From Brachybacterium sp. EE-P12 (GTDB lineage: Bacteria; Actinomycetota; Actinomycetes; Actinomycetales; Dermabacteraceae): DNA of 64,000 bases. The translations under genes were made by a program, and so were the position numbers. Of this stretch, positions 43,872 through 52,626 are shown piece by piece (position 1 is the stretch's first letter; each line of letters begins with the position of its first letter). The stretch is taken from positions 248,001 to 312,000 of the forward strand of contig NZ_QXCP01000003.1 in assembly GCF_003711805.1 (NCBI RefSeq). The letters run 5' to 3'. The notes beneath the pieces were generated by a model, which saw only the letters and a program-made list of their open reading frames with translations, made no database searches and was not told the DNA's origin.

Positions 43872-45434
43872 GTGGAGGCAGTGGGTGAGCTCGATGACGG
43901 CAGCCAGAGCGCTCCGCGCCGCGATCCTGCACCGGCCCCGTCCGGCCCCCGCGGCCCGTGGGCGGTGCGTGCCCGGAACGAGCTGACCGAGGAGCGGATC
44001 CTCGAGGAGGTCGGCGGCATCGAGGGCCCCCACGCCGAGCGCGTCCTGGAGATGCACGCGACCATGCGCGAGCGCGCACAGCTCCATGCCCGTCAGCTCC
44101 GCCAGCTCGCGACGTTCTTCGACCTCGATCCGGACAACGAGGGCACGCTCGAGGACGCGGACATGACCGCCATGAAGGTCGCGGTCGGGCTGCGCTGCTC
44201 GATCGCGCAGGCCACCTCGCTGATCCGCGATGCGCACCATGCCGTGGTCGACCTGCCGCGGATGTTCGCGCACCTCGAGGCCGGTGACCTCCCGGAGGAC
44301 TACCACCGCTTCCTGCTGCGCCAGGTCCGACGACTGGAGACCGAGCAGATCCGTCTGGTCGACCAGCACCTGGCCCGCGTGGAGATCCTCTCGATCTCCC
44401 GCAGCACCTTCGAAGCGCAGGTGCGGCTCGCCGTGGCCTCCGTCGGGAACGAGCTGAAGCCCCCGCGCGATGCGCGCGAGGTGCGGGTCGACGGTATTGA
44501 CCCCGAGCAGGGCGTTGCCTGGCTCACGGTCACGGGTCCCATCCCCGAGATCCGCAGCCTCGCCCAGCGGCTCGACGCGAGCGCCCGCACCGTCCAGCGC
44601 GCCCAGCGGGCCGCGCTCGAGGCGGGGGACGAGGAGCCGGTCCCCTTCGACATCGACGGGGACGTCCGCGAACGGGGCCGCCCTCTCGGACGGGGCGCCC
44701 TCCGCTATGCGATCCTCACGCACTCCGTGCTCGACCTCGACCCGGTGCAGGAGACCGCCCAGCCGTTCAAGATCCTCGTCGCCGTCCCCGTGACCACCCT
44801 GCTGGGGATGGACGACTCCCCGGCGATGCTCGACGGGCTCACCCCGATCCCCGCCGACGTCGCCCGTGACCTCGCCGCGACGAGCTCGGTCTGGTACAGG
44901 ATCCTCACGGACCCGATCTGCGGGACGCACCTGCCCGTCCGCATCGACACCTACCGGCCCGACGCGCAGCAGCGACTGCAGCTGCGGCTGCGCCACCCCG
45001 TCTGCGCGGCACCCGGGTGCACCCGCCCCACCGCGCTCGCCGCGGAGGACGACCACATCATCGAGTACGACCACCAGTACCCGGCCCGCGGAGGCCCCAC
45101 CTCCCAGTGGAACCTCCACCGGCTCTGCCGCCGACACCACCAGCTCAAGACCGCCGGGCTGATCGATCCCGTGCGCGATCCCTGTGACGACCCCGAGGGC
45201 CCGGACGGCACCACGAGCGCGGAGCCGCTCCGGACCACCTGGGACATCGGCGAGGGCCTGCGCACCTGCACCCAGGAGAGCGCAGACCTGCTCACGCCGC
45301 GCATGACGCGTCGCTTCGCCCAGGCAGAGCGAAGATTCCGCCGCCTTGGCGACGCCCCGGGACGAGGATCCTCCCCGCCGCGCCGGATCATCCCCCCGGC
45401 ACCGAAGCTCGACGCGAGCGTCCCACCGTTCTGA
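43872..45434 (+). CDS. DUF222 / HNH endonuclease protein (13E12 family)
   Basis: A 520-residue member of the actinobacterial 13E12 repeat family: a long helical DUF222 region (about residues 35-340) and an HNH zinc-type nuclease motif near 377-430 (CAAPGCTRPT, DDHIIEYDHQ, NLHRLCRRHHQLKT). The conserved His pair and cysteines are present. These genes are often multicopy and behave like selfish or DNA-repair-linked elements, with the role unproven. GTG 43872 or 43881 could start it, since spacing to GGAGG is ambiguous. It converges tightly on the asparaginase gene. Confidence 0.85.
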   Translation: MEAVGELDDGSQSAPRRDPAPAPSGPRGPWAVRARNELTEERILEEVGGIEGPHAERVLEMHATMRERAQLHARQLRQLATFFDLDPDNEGTLEDADMTAMKVAVGLRCSIAQATSLIRDAHHAVVDLPRMFAHLEAGDLPEDYHRFLLRQVRRLETEQIRLVDQHLARVEILSISRSTFEAQVRLAVASVGNELKPPRDAREVRVDGIDPEQGVAWLTVTGPIPEIRSLAQRLDASARTVQRAQRAALEAGDEEPVPFDIDGDVRERGRPLGRGALRYAILTHSVLDLDPVQETAQPFKILVAVPVTTLLGMDDSPAMLDGLTPIPADVARDLAATSSVWYRILTDPICGTHLPVRIDTYRPDAQQRLQLRLRHPVCAAPGCTRPTALAAEDDHIIEYDHQYPARGGPTSQWNLHRLCRRHHQLKTAGLIDPVRDPCDDPEGPDGTTSAEPLRTTWDIGEGLRTCTQESADLLTPRMTRRFAQAERRFRRLGDAPGRGSSPPRRIIPPAPKLDASVPPF

Positions 45435-45458
45435 GCGAGCTCGTGGGGGAGCGGTGCC

Positions 45459-46448
45459 TCAGGAGGCGTAGGTTCCGAAGGCCGTGCGGATCCCGTCAGC
45501 AGGCGCCCCCTCGGCCAGCAGCACCTGCAGCAGCAGGCGCGCCTTCGGTGCGGGCAGCAGCCCGGCCATCACCGCCCCCGCGTCCAGGAGATCGACCTCC
45601 GAGCCGGGATAGCCGTAGTGGTGCGTGGAGGTCCCGCCGCCGAAGGGACGCGCCGCGACCACGACCGGCACCCCGGCCCCGAGCAGCCCACGAAGCCGCG
45701 GCATCGCCGCGGGGGAGACGTGCCCCATCCCGACCCCGTCGACCACCAGGCCGGCGATCGCCCCGGCGGGCACGTGGTCCAGCAGGGCGAGGTCCTCATC
45801 CAGGCCCGCGGTGAGCAGCGGCACCGCCGGGAAGCGGTCCGGCGGGGAGCCGGCGGTGCGCGGCCCGCGCGGCAGCGGGAGGTGCAGCAGGCGGAGGTCC
45901 TCGGCCCCGACGATCGCGAGCGGCCCGGCCGGCTCCGAGGCGAAGGCCGAGACGCTGCGGGAGGAGGTCTTCACGACCCGGTCCGCAGCGTGCGCATGCC
46001 CGTCGAACACGACCAGCACCCCCAGGCCCCGGGCCGACGGGGCGATCGCCGTGCGCACCGCGTCGCGGAGGTTCGCGGGGCCGTCGGCGCCGAGCGCGCT
46101 CGCCGGGCGCATCGCACCGGTGACCACGAGCGGCGCCTCCCGGTCCCAGTACCGATCCAGCAGGAAGGCCGTCTCCTCGAGCGTGTCGGTGCCATGGGTG
46201 AGCACGGCCCCGGCCGCGCCCGCGTCGACCGCGGCCCGCGCGTGCTCGAGCACGGCGCGCAGATGGTGCGGGCGCACGTCCGAGGAGGAGGTGTTCGCCA
46301 GCGAGCGCGGGCGCAGCTCGACGTCCCCGCCGACTGCGGCCAGGAGCCGTGCGCCCGCGGCGTCGTCCGGGCGCGCGCTCTCGCCGCGCGAGTCCTCGGA
46401 CATGACGATGGTGCCGCCGAGGGAGAGCACCTCCACCGCGCCGCTCAC
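45459..46448 (-). CDS. ansA: L-asparaginase, type I-like
   Basis: The 329-residue enzyme hydrolyses asparagine to aspartate and ammonia. Nucleophile Thr13 lies in SLGGTIVM, the second site in THGTDTLEET near residue 86, and GAMRPASALGADGPANLRDA is typical. No signal peptide, so cytoplasmic. The start is GTG at 46448, which overlaps the stop of the upstream SRPBCC gene (GTGA). Confidence 0.9.
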   Translation of the reverse strand: MSGAVEVLSLGGTIVMSEDSRGESARPDDAAGARLLAAVGGDVELRPRSLANTSSSDVRPHHLRAVLEHARAAVDAGAAGAVLTHGTDTLEETAFLLDRYWDREAPLVVTGAMRPASALGADGPANLRDAVRTAIAPSARGLGVLVVFDGHAHAADRVVKTSSRSVSAFASEPAGPLAIVGAEDLRLLHLPLPRGPRTAGSPPDRFPAVPLLTAGLDEDLALLDHVPAGAIAGLVVDGVGMGHVSPAAMPRLRGLLGAGVPVVVAARPFGGGTSTHHYGYPGSEVDLLDAGAVMAGLLPAPKARLLLQVLLAEGAPADGIRTAFGTYAS

Positions 46449-47083
46449 TCGGTCTCGATCTCCTCGCCGAGATAGGCGGCGGCGGTGCGCAGGGACGCCT
46501 TGCGGGCCGGCTTGCGGTCTGCGCCCCCGGCCACGTGCGCCTCGTACCAGGCCTCGGCCGTGGCGCGCGTGAACTCCGCGCCCTCGGGGGAGCCGGCGAA
46601 GGAGCCCAGGCGCCGCATCAGATCCGCACCGGGATCCTCGAGGTGATGGGCCAGGGCGTACAGCGCCGCGTCCCAGCCGCAGCCCGTCGCGCCAGGGCCG
46701 AAGGTCGCCCAGTGCGCATCGGCGGGCACCGTGTGGCGCAGGGTCAGGGTGGTGCCCTCGCCGTGCTCGGCGGGGCTGATCAGCAGCTCCAGCTCGCTCG
46801 AGCTCTTGCCGAACTCCCAGGTCAGCAGCAGTCGGCGCGGCGGCTCGACCTCGAGGAGCCGCCCGCCGGTCTCCATCTCCGCGAGCTCGTAGCGGCCTCC
46901 GGGCACGACGTCGCCGCGCGCGGTGCCGAACCAGCGGGCGAGGCGCTCCGCAGTGGTCAGCGCCTCCCACAGCTGCTCGGGTGCGACGTCGAAGGTCTGG
47001 GACAGGCCGACCGTGCTCCCGTTCTTCGCGGGGGTGACGGTGCGGGTCACGGCGGTCAGCTGGGCAGTGGGTGTGGGAGTCAT
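46445..47083 (-). CDS. SRPBCC (AHSA1-like) domain protein
   Basis: A 212-residue protein with an N-terminal START-like fold: SQTFDVAPEQLWEALTTAERLARWFG, GRYELAEMETGG and LLLTWEFG. The C-terminal ~70 residues are helical with FGPGATGCGWDAALYAL. It is probably a small-molecule or chaperone-linked binding protein. It overlaps both neighbours by 4 bases (with rlmC and with asparaginase), so the three are translated together. Confidence 0.83.
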   Translation of the reverse strand: MTPTPTAQLTAVTRTVTPAKNGSTVGLSQTFDVAPEQLWEALTTAERLARWFGTARGDVVPGGRYELAEMETGGRLLEVEPPRRLLLTWEFGKSSSELELLISPAEHGEGTTLTLRHTVPADAHWATFGPGATGCGWDAALYALAHHLEDPGADLMRRLGSFAGSPEGAEFTRATAEAWYEAHVAGGADRKPARKASLRTAAAYLGEEIETE

Positions 47084-48258
47084 CGGGGACCTTCCTCGCC
47101 GGGGGCGGTGCGTCGCAGGCGCACGATCACCTCGGCGTGCTCGGTGTGGGGGAACATGTCGACATAGCGGCCGGCGACGATGCGCAGCGAGGGCATCGCG
47201 GCGAGGTCGTCGGCGAGGCTGCCGGGGTGGCAGCTGGAGTACAGGACGTCGGGGACGCCGGAGCGCTCGAGCCAGGCGGCCAGCTCGGGGCCGAGGCCGC
47301 GGCGGGGCGGGTTCACCACGACGATATCGGGCGGGCCCGACGCGTCGGCGGCCTCGGCGATCGCCCAGGCCGTCGCGTCGGCGGCGAGGAAGCGCACGTC
47401 CGCGCCCGCCGCCTCCGCCCCCTCGCGGGCCCCGTCGATCGCCTGCGCGGAGACCTCCACCCCGGTGACCTGCGCGGCGGGGACGGCGCGGGCGAGGTGC
47501 AGCGCGAAGCCGCCCAGGCCGCAGTACAGGTCCCAGATCCGCAGGTCCTCGCGCGTCCCGGCGATCTCCCGCGCCCACTCGGCGCCCTGGCGGTACAGGG
47601 CTCCGGCGACCTCGGTGTGGGTCTGCAGGAAGGACTGCGGGCGGGAGAACAGGGTGACGTCCCCGGTGCGCACGGCGAGACGGCCGGCACCGGCGAGGGG
47701 GATCTCCTCCTCGCCCTCGACGCGCGTGGTGTGCTCGGGATGGATGTTCGCACTGACCGACACGATCGAGGGATGCGCCTCGAGCAGGCGCGGCAGATGC
47801 TCGCGCAGCCGGTCGAGCGCGGCGGTGCTGCGCAGCACGAAGCGGAGCAGATGCTCCCCGTCCGGGGAGCTGGTGACCAGCACGTTCTTGATCTCGCCGC
47901 GACGACGGGCGACATCATAGGGCGGGATCTGCGCACGACGGATCAGGGCCTTCGCCCCCTCGAGCACCTCCTCGACTCCCGCGGGGTACAGGGGGCAGTC
48001 GCACAGGTCGGTGCCCGCGGACTGTCCGGGCAGGGTCAGCACCGGCGCGGCCGCGGTGCCGCCCACCGCCATCTTGCCGCGGGCGCGGAAGCCCTCCTCG
48101 GCGCCGACGATCGGTGCGCCCCAGACGGTGCCGGGGGCGAGATGCGCAGCGAGCAGCTGCTCGACACGCTCACGACCGCGGGCGAGCTGCCGCGGGCGGG
48201 GGAGATCCAGCAGCGTGCAGGACCTGCACGCGCCGGAGTCGAAGTGGTGGCACCGCAC
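47080..48258 (-). CDS. rlmC: 23S rRNA m5U methyltransferase, RlmC type
   Basis: A 392-residue SAM-dependent RNA methyltransferase. Fe-S cysteines lie at the N-terminus (RCHHFDSGACRSC) and in CDCPLY. The SAM motif is DLYCGLGGFALHLA, the VVNPPRRGLG motif follows, and catalytic Cys343 is in YSSCHPGSL. No TRAM domain and small size fit RlmC (U747) rather than RlmD. GTG 48258 is used, and TAGACT lies six bases upstream (leaderless). Confidence 0.88.
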   Translation of the reverse strand: MRCHHFDSGACRSCTLLDLPRPRQLARGRERVEQLLAAHLAPGTVWGAPIVGAEEGFRARGKMAVGGTAAAPVLTLPGQSAGTDLCDCPLYPAGVEEVLEGAKALIRRAQIPPYDVARRRGEIKNVLVTSSPDGEHLLRFVLRSTAALDRLREHLPRLLEAHPSIVSVSANIHPEHTTRVEGEEEIPLAGAGRLAVRTGDVTLFSRPQSFLQTHTEVAGALYRQGAEWAREIAGTREDLRIWDLYCGLGGFALHLARAVPAAQVTGVEVSAQAIDGAREGAEAAGADVRFLAADATAWAIAEAADASGPPDIVVVNPPRRGLGPELAAWLERSGVPDVLYSSCHPGSLADDLAAMPSLRIVAGRYVDMFPHTEHAEVIVRLRRTAPGEEGPR

Positions 48259-48282
48259 CCCAGGAGTCTACGAGCCGGGCGC

Positions 48283-48750
48283 TCAGGCGAACCACTCGGT
48301 GGGCGGGCCCAGCGAGAGCAGCACCGAGAACACGACCGCGACCACGACGACCGCGACCACCGCGGCGAGCACCGGGCGGCGCAGCGCGAGCGCCGCGACC
48401 CGCTCCGGGAGGGTGTGCGGCGGGCCCTCGCGCAGCCGCCAGGAGTCCCCGAGCAGCCCGCGCCGGTGCGCCCACTGCTCGAAGGGCACGGTGAGATACG
48501 GGATCAGGGCGGATCCGACGCCCAGGGCGAGCCGGCCGACGCTCCAGCGCTGGTCGACCGCGACCAGCACGGTCACCACCACGTAGGACAGGAACACGAA
48601 ACCGTGCAGGGCGCCGCCGATCCGCACGCCGAGCTCGGTCACCTGCAGGACGTACTTCAGCAGCATGCCGAGCAGCAGCAGGGTCCAGGTGACCATCTCG
48701 GCGAGCGCCAGCACGCGGTACAGGCGGGACGGGGTGCGCAGCAGAGGCAT
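48283..48750 (-). CDS. DUF3817 membrane protein
   Basis: A 155-residue protein with four predicted helices. RLYRVLALAEMVTWTLLLLGM, GGALHGFVFLSYVV and a C-terminal helix VLAAVVAVVVVAVVFSVLL fit the DUF3817 family of small actinobacterial/firmicute integral membrane proteins. Function unknown. It lies 24 bases before rlmC on the same strand. Confidence 0.82.
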   Translation of the reverse strand: MPLLRTPSRLYRVLALAEMVTWTLLLLGMLLKYVLQVTELGVRIGGALHGFVFLSYVVVTVLVAVDQRWSVGRLALGVGSALIPYLTVPFEQWAHRRGLLGDSWRLREGPPHTLPERVAALALRRPVLAAVVAVVVVAVVFSVLLSLGPPTEWFA

Positions 48751-48852
48751 GCCGCTGATCGTGCCAGAGTCCGCTGAGCACCCTCCGGGAGCGGGACGGA
48801 CGCCCGACGATCGTCGGATCCGCCGGGCGGGGACGGCTGGAAGGCTGGACGC

Positions 48853-49509
48853 ATGACGACGCACACGATCCCCGGAGAGCTGTTCCTGCTGCTGACGAAC
48901 GACGCGGGCCGGCAGGACTCGACCCAGTACCGCCGCCAGGCGCTCGCCGCCGCGGCGGTCGCCGAGCTCGCCCTGCGCGAGAAGGTGGCGCTGAGCGAGG
49001 ACCGCACCCCGAAGGTGAAGGTCCTCGACACCGAACCGACCGATCTGCCGGTGCTCGACCAGGCCCTCGGCGCGCTCGCCGAGCTCGACGGCAGGGCGAT
49101 CAAGACCGTGATCGGTCACCGCACAATGGACCTCACCGAGGTGATCGGCGAGGGCTTCGTCGCCGCGGGCGCCGTGACCCGCAAGGACGGCTGGTTCTTC
49201 ACCTCCTGGCCGGCCGAGGACGACTCCCTCGAGCGGGCGCTGCGCGCGCGACTCGCCGCCGCCGTCACCGACTCCTCGGTCGCGAGCCTGCAGGACGGCA
49301 TCCTGCTGGACCTGCTGCGGGCCCTGCGCATCGCCCACCGGATCCTCAAGGACGACCTGCCGGACATCAGCCGGCGCGATCTGGATCGCCGCATCGAGCG
49401 GCTGGACATCGACCATCCGGCGGCGAAGGCCGTTCGCAGGATCATGGACGACATGGCTGCGGCGATGATCGCGACCACGGCGGCGGCCGGGGCCGTCAGC
49501 TCGACCTGA
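48853..49509 (+). CDS. GPP34 (GOLPH3-like) domain protein
   Basis: A 218-residue protein related to the Golgi phosphoprotein 3 fold, which binds PI4P in eukaryotes. Visible features are IPGELFLLLTND, AAVAELALREKVAL, and the helical core with RMDLTEVIGEGF-like spacing. Bacterial members occur mostly in actinobacteria and their lipid partner is unknown. The C-terminus is Ala/Thr-rich. It overlaps the end of hrpB by 14 bases on the opposite strand. Confidence 0.82.
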   Translation: MTTHTIPGELFLLLTNDAGRQDSTQYRRQALAAAAVAELALREKVALSEDRTPKVKVLDTEPTDLPVLDQALGALAELDGRAIKTVIGHRTMDLTEVIGEGFVAAGAVTRKDGWFFTSWPAEDDSLERALRARLAAAVTDSSVASLQDGILLDLLRALRIAHRILKDDLPDISRRDLDRRIERLDIDHPAAKAVRRIMDDMAAAMIATTAAAGAVSST

Positions 49510-52009
49510 GCCGCGCCGTGGTGCGCGCGGTGGCCGGTGCGGTCCACGGGTCCTCCGGCCAAGGATGCTTCGGGTACCGGCCCCGCATCTCCTTGCGCAC
49601 CTCGCGGTAGGGGCCGTCCCAGAAGGAGCGCAGGTCGTCGGTGACCGCGAGCGGCCGACGGGCGGGGGAGAGCAGGTGGAAGAGCACCGGCACCCTGCCC
49701 CGCACCAGGTGCGGGGTCTCGGCCAGGCCGAACAGCTCCTGCAGCTTCACCGCGACGACGGGCCGGCCTGCGGGCTCGTCGGGCGCGGGATAGTCGATGC
49801 GGGCCGTCGCCCCGGAGGGGACCGGGAGCCGCTCGGGCACGAGCGCGTCGAGCTCCGACGCCTCGGGCCACGGCAGCAGGGAGCGCAGCGCGCCGAGCAG
49901 GTCGATCCGGTCCAGGCGGGCGGTGCGGGCCGAGAGCTGCGGGGCGAGCCAGAGGTCGAGGGAGTCCAGCAGCGACTGCTCGTCCATCGCGGGCCAGGGA
50001 TCGCCGAGCTCGCGGCGGACCAGGGCGAGGCGGGACCGGAACGCGGTCGCCGCCTCCGACCAGGTCAGCGCCTCCAGCCCGCGCTCCCTGACCGCGGAGA
50101 GCACCGCGGGGACCGTGTCCTCGGCGGTCGCGGCGACAGGGGTGGAGGACAGCTCGATCGCGCCGAGCACACGGCGGGAGCGGGCCCGCACCGCCCCGTC
50201 CTCGAGCACGGCGGTGCGCTCCTCGCGGCGCAGGCCCGCGCCATGCGCCAGCGCGTCCTGCTCGCTCAGCGGTGCGGCGGCGCGGATCACCGCGCCGGTG
50301 CCGTCGGCCGCACGACCGGCCGCCCGCTGCACCTCCCACACCGCGAGCCACTCCGTGCCCAGCAGCCCGCTGCCCTCGGGCAGGGCGGCGCGGGTGCCGG
50401 AGGCCAGCAGATAGCTGCGCGATCCCTCGGCGACCCGGCGTGCGATCCGCTCCGGGCGGGCGAGGGAGAGCACGGCGCCGGCCTGCTCGCCCGTGACGGC
50501 GCGGGGCGCGGACGCGACCCCGGCGAGCCGGGCGAGGCGGTCTCGCTCGCGACGCCACCGCTCGGCACCGGGGGCGCGTCCGGCGCGCAGCTGGGCGAGG
50601 AGGCGGGGGAGGTCCGCGCCGACGGGCCGGTGATCGTCGGAGACAGCGGCGACGACGTCCGGGCCCGGCGCCCCGCCGGCCAGCAGCGCCCGTGCCTCGC
50701 GCACGCCGACGGGGAGGCAGGCGGTGCGCCGCCCCGCCGCCGTCGGCCGCCCCTCCGCATCGACCAGGCCGAGCGCTCGCAGAGTCTCCTCCGCGGCGCG
50801 GATCTCCGCCGCGGGCGGCGCGGTCAGCAGCGGCAGCCCCTCGCCGCGCGGCGTCCCCCAGCAGGCGAGCCACAGCGCCGCATCGGTGAGATCCGCGGCG
50901 GTGATCTCCGGCGGGGACTGGGCGGGCATCCCGGCGAGCTCCGCCTCGGAGAACACGCGCACCGCTCGGCCCGGGCCCTGACGTGCGGCGCGGCCCGCCC
51001 GCTGCGCGATCGCGGCGCGGGAGGCGCTGACCGTGACCAGCCCCGACATGTCCCGGGCCCGGTCGCGCCGCACCTCGCGCGAGAGCCCCGCGTCGACCAC
51101 CAGGTGCACCCCGGGCACGGTCAGGGAGCTCTCCGCGAGCGCGGTCGAGACCACGATCCGGGGCGGCTCGCCGGGGCGTCGGCCGCCCGTGGCCCGGTCC
51201 TGCTGCGCCGCGGGGAGCCTGCCGTGCAGGGGGAGCACCTCGACCCCGTCGACGAGCCCCTGCAGCCGCGCGACCGTCTCGTCGACCTCGCGGGCGCCGG
51301 GGACGAACACGAGCGCGTCGCAGCCCTCCTCCCGCTGGGCGCGTGCCGCGGCGCGTGCGAGATGGTCGAGGTGCTCGCGGGTCACGCCGCGCGCGTCGAG
51401 CCGCGGCGACGGGGACGGGGCGTGCTCCGTGCGCAGCGGGTGGAGGGGGCTCGGCACCTCGACGACCGCGGCGCCGTCCAGCACCGCGGCGACGGCCTCG
51501 GCGTCCAGCGTCGCGGACATCGCCCCGACCGTCAGGTCCTCCCGCAGCTGCCGCGCCTCGGCGAGCATGCCCAGCAGCAGATCCGTCTCGAGCGACCGCT
51601 CGTGGACCTCGTCGAGCACCACCGCGGCCACGCCCGGCAGCTCCGGCTCGGCGAGCAGCCGGCGCAGCAGCACCCCCGGGGTGAGCATCTCGATCGCGGT
51701 GCCGGGGCCCGCTTCCCGCTGCCCGCGCACCGTGAAGCCGACCGGCCCGCCGAGCCGGCTGCCGTCGAGCGCGGCGAGCCGACGGGCCGCGGCGCGCACC
51801 GCGACCCGGCGCGGCTGCGTGACGAGGGTGAGGCCGCCTGCGAGGTTCGCGACCAGTGGCGGGACCAGGGTCGTCTTGCCCGTGCCGGGCGGGGCCGTGA
51901 CCACGAGCGCACCGGTCCGGGCGGCGGTCTCGAGCTCGGCCCGGGCCGCGGCGACGGGCAGGCCCGCCCCGACGGCGTCGAGGTCGAAGCGGTGGGCGAC
52001 GGGGGCCAC
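49496..52009 (-). CDS. hrpB: DEAH-type ATP-dependent helicase HrpB
   Basis: An 837-residue RNA helicase-like protein. Walker A APPGTGKTTLVPP, DEVHER, SAT, the motif VI QRAGRAAR, then the long HrpB-specific C-terminal domain (LVRGRVPVLFHLLSPARRPLAVTDDLRSFW). In E. coli it acts in mRNA processing, and the role in actinobacteria is not known. GTG 52009 begins two bases after the lipoprotein stop, so the two are likely co-transcribed. Confidence 0.92.
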   Translation of the reverse strand: MAPVAHRFDLDAVGAGLPVAAARAELETAARTGALVVTAPPGTGKTTLVPPLVANLAGGLTLVTQPRRVAVRAAARRLAALDGSRLGGPVGFTVRGQREAGPGTAIEMLTPGVLLRRLLAEPELPGVAAVVLDEVHERSLETDLLLGMLAEARQLREDLTVGAMSATLDAEAVAAVLDGAAVVEVPSPLHPLRTEHAPSPSPRLDARGVTREHLDHLARAAARAQREEGCDALVFVPGAREVDETVARLQGLVDGVEVLPLHGRLPAAQQDRATGGRRPGEPPRIVVSTALAESSLTVPGVHLVVDAGLSREVRRDRARDMSGLVTVSASRAAIAQRAGRAARQGPGRAVRVFSEAELAGMPAQSPPEITAADLTDAALWLACWGTPRGEGLPLLTAPPAAEIRAAEETLRALGLVDAEGRPTAAGRRTACLPVGVREARALLAGGAPGPDVVAAVSDDHRPVGADLPRLLAQLRAGRAPGAERWRRERDRLARLAGVASAPRAVTGEQAGAVLSLARPERIARRVAEGSRSYLLASGTRAALPEGSGLLGTEWLAVWEVQRAAGRAADGTGAVIRAAAPLSEQDALAHGAGLRREERTAVLEDGAVRARSRRVLGAIELSSTPVAATAEDTVPAVLSAVRERGLEALTWSEAATAFRSRLALVRRELGDPWPAMDEQSLLDSLDLWLAPQLSARTARLDRIDLLGALRSLLPWPEASELDALVPERLPVPSGATARIDYPAPDEPAGRPVVAVKLQELFGLAETPHLVRGRVPVLFHLLSPARRPLAVTDDLRSFWDGPYREVRKEMRGRYPKHPWPEDPWTAPATARTTARLRSS

Positions 52010-52011
52010 GG

Positions 52012-52521
52012 TCAGTCGATGAGGTCGAACTCGACCTGGTCCGTCTCGGCGCAGACGCTGGTGACCGAGAGGGTCCACAGGTCCAGCGTGACGGTCTCGC
52101 CGAGGGTGATCGGCTCGATGTCGCGGGCCGGGCTGTCCCCGACCGCGGCCGTCAGCTCGGCCCGGTCGCCGTCGATGCCCTCGACGGTGACGGTGAGGGT
52201 CTCGCCGCCCCGCTCGGGCAGCTCCGGCGTGGCCTCGCCGTCGATCTCGGCGTAGTAGGCGCCCTCGCCCGTGCAGGGCTCCGGCGGGGTGAAGCCTTCG
52301 GGAGCGGGGGTCACCTCCCAGGCCTCCTGCGGGACGGCGGCGGCCGTCGCACCCCCGCCGTCGGAGGCCCCGCCCGCGTCGGAGGGAGTGCTCGCCGAGG
52401 GTGCTCCGTCGGTCTCCTCGGGGGCCGGGGAGCCGGTGCAGCCCGCGGCGAGGAGGCCGGCGGCGAGAACGGCGACGGCGAGGCGCACCAGCGGGGTGCG
52501 GGGGCGAGCGGTGACGTGCAC
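52012..52521 (-). CDS. predicted lipoprotein, unknown
   Basis: A 169-residue lipoprotein: a basic start, hydrophobic helix and lipobox LAAGC, then a low-complexity Ser/Gly/Pro linker and a beta-rich domain with two widely spaced Cys (EPCTGEG and TSVCAET) that may form a disulfide. GTG 52521 is chosen since GTGAGG lies about seven bases before it. GTG 52533 is possible. Confidence 0.7.
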   Translation of the reverse strand: MHVTARPRTPLVRLAVAVLAAGLLAAGCTGSPAPEETDGAPSASTPSDAGGASDGGGATAAAVPQEAWEVTPAPEGFTPPEPCTGEGAYYAEIDGEATPELPERGGETLTVTVEGIDGDRAELTAAVGDSPARDIEPITLGETVTLDLWTLSVTSVCAETDQVEFDLID

Positions 52522-52626
52522 GGGGATCCTCACGGCCGAGCGGGACGAGACCCTCGACACGCTAGCGGACGTGCGGGTCCATGGCACCATCGAGGGCGTC
52601 CCGCGCACCCGGAGGGAGGGGAGCAG

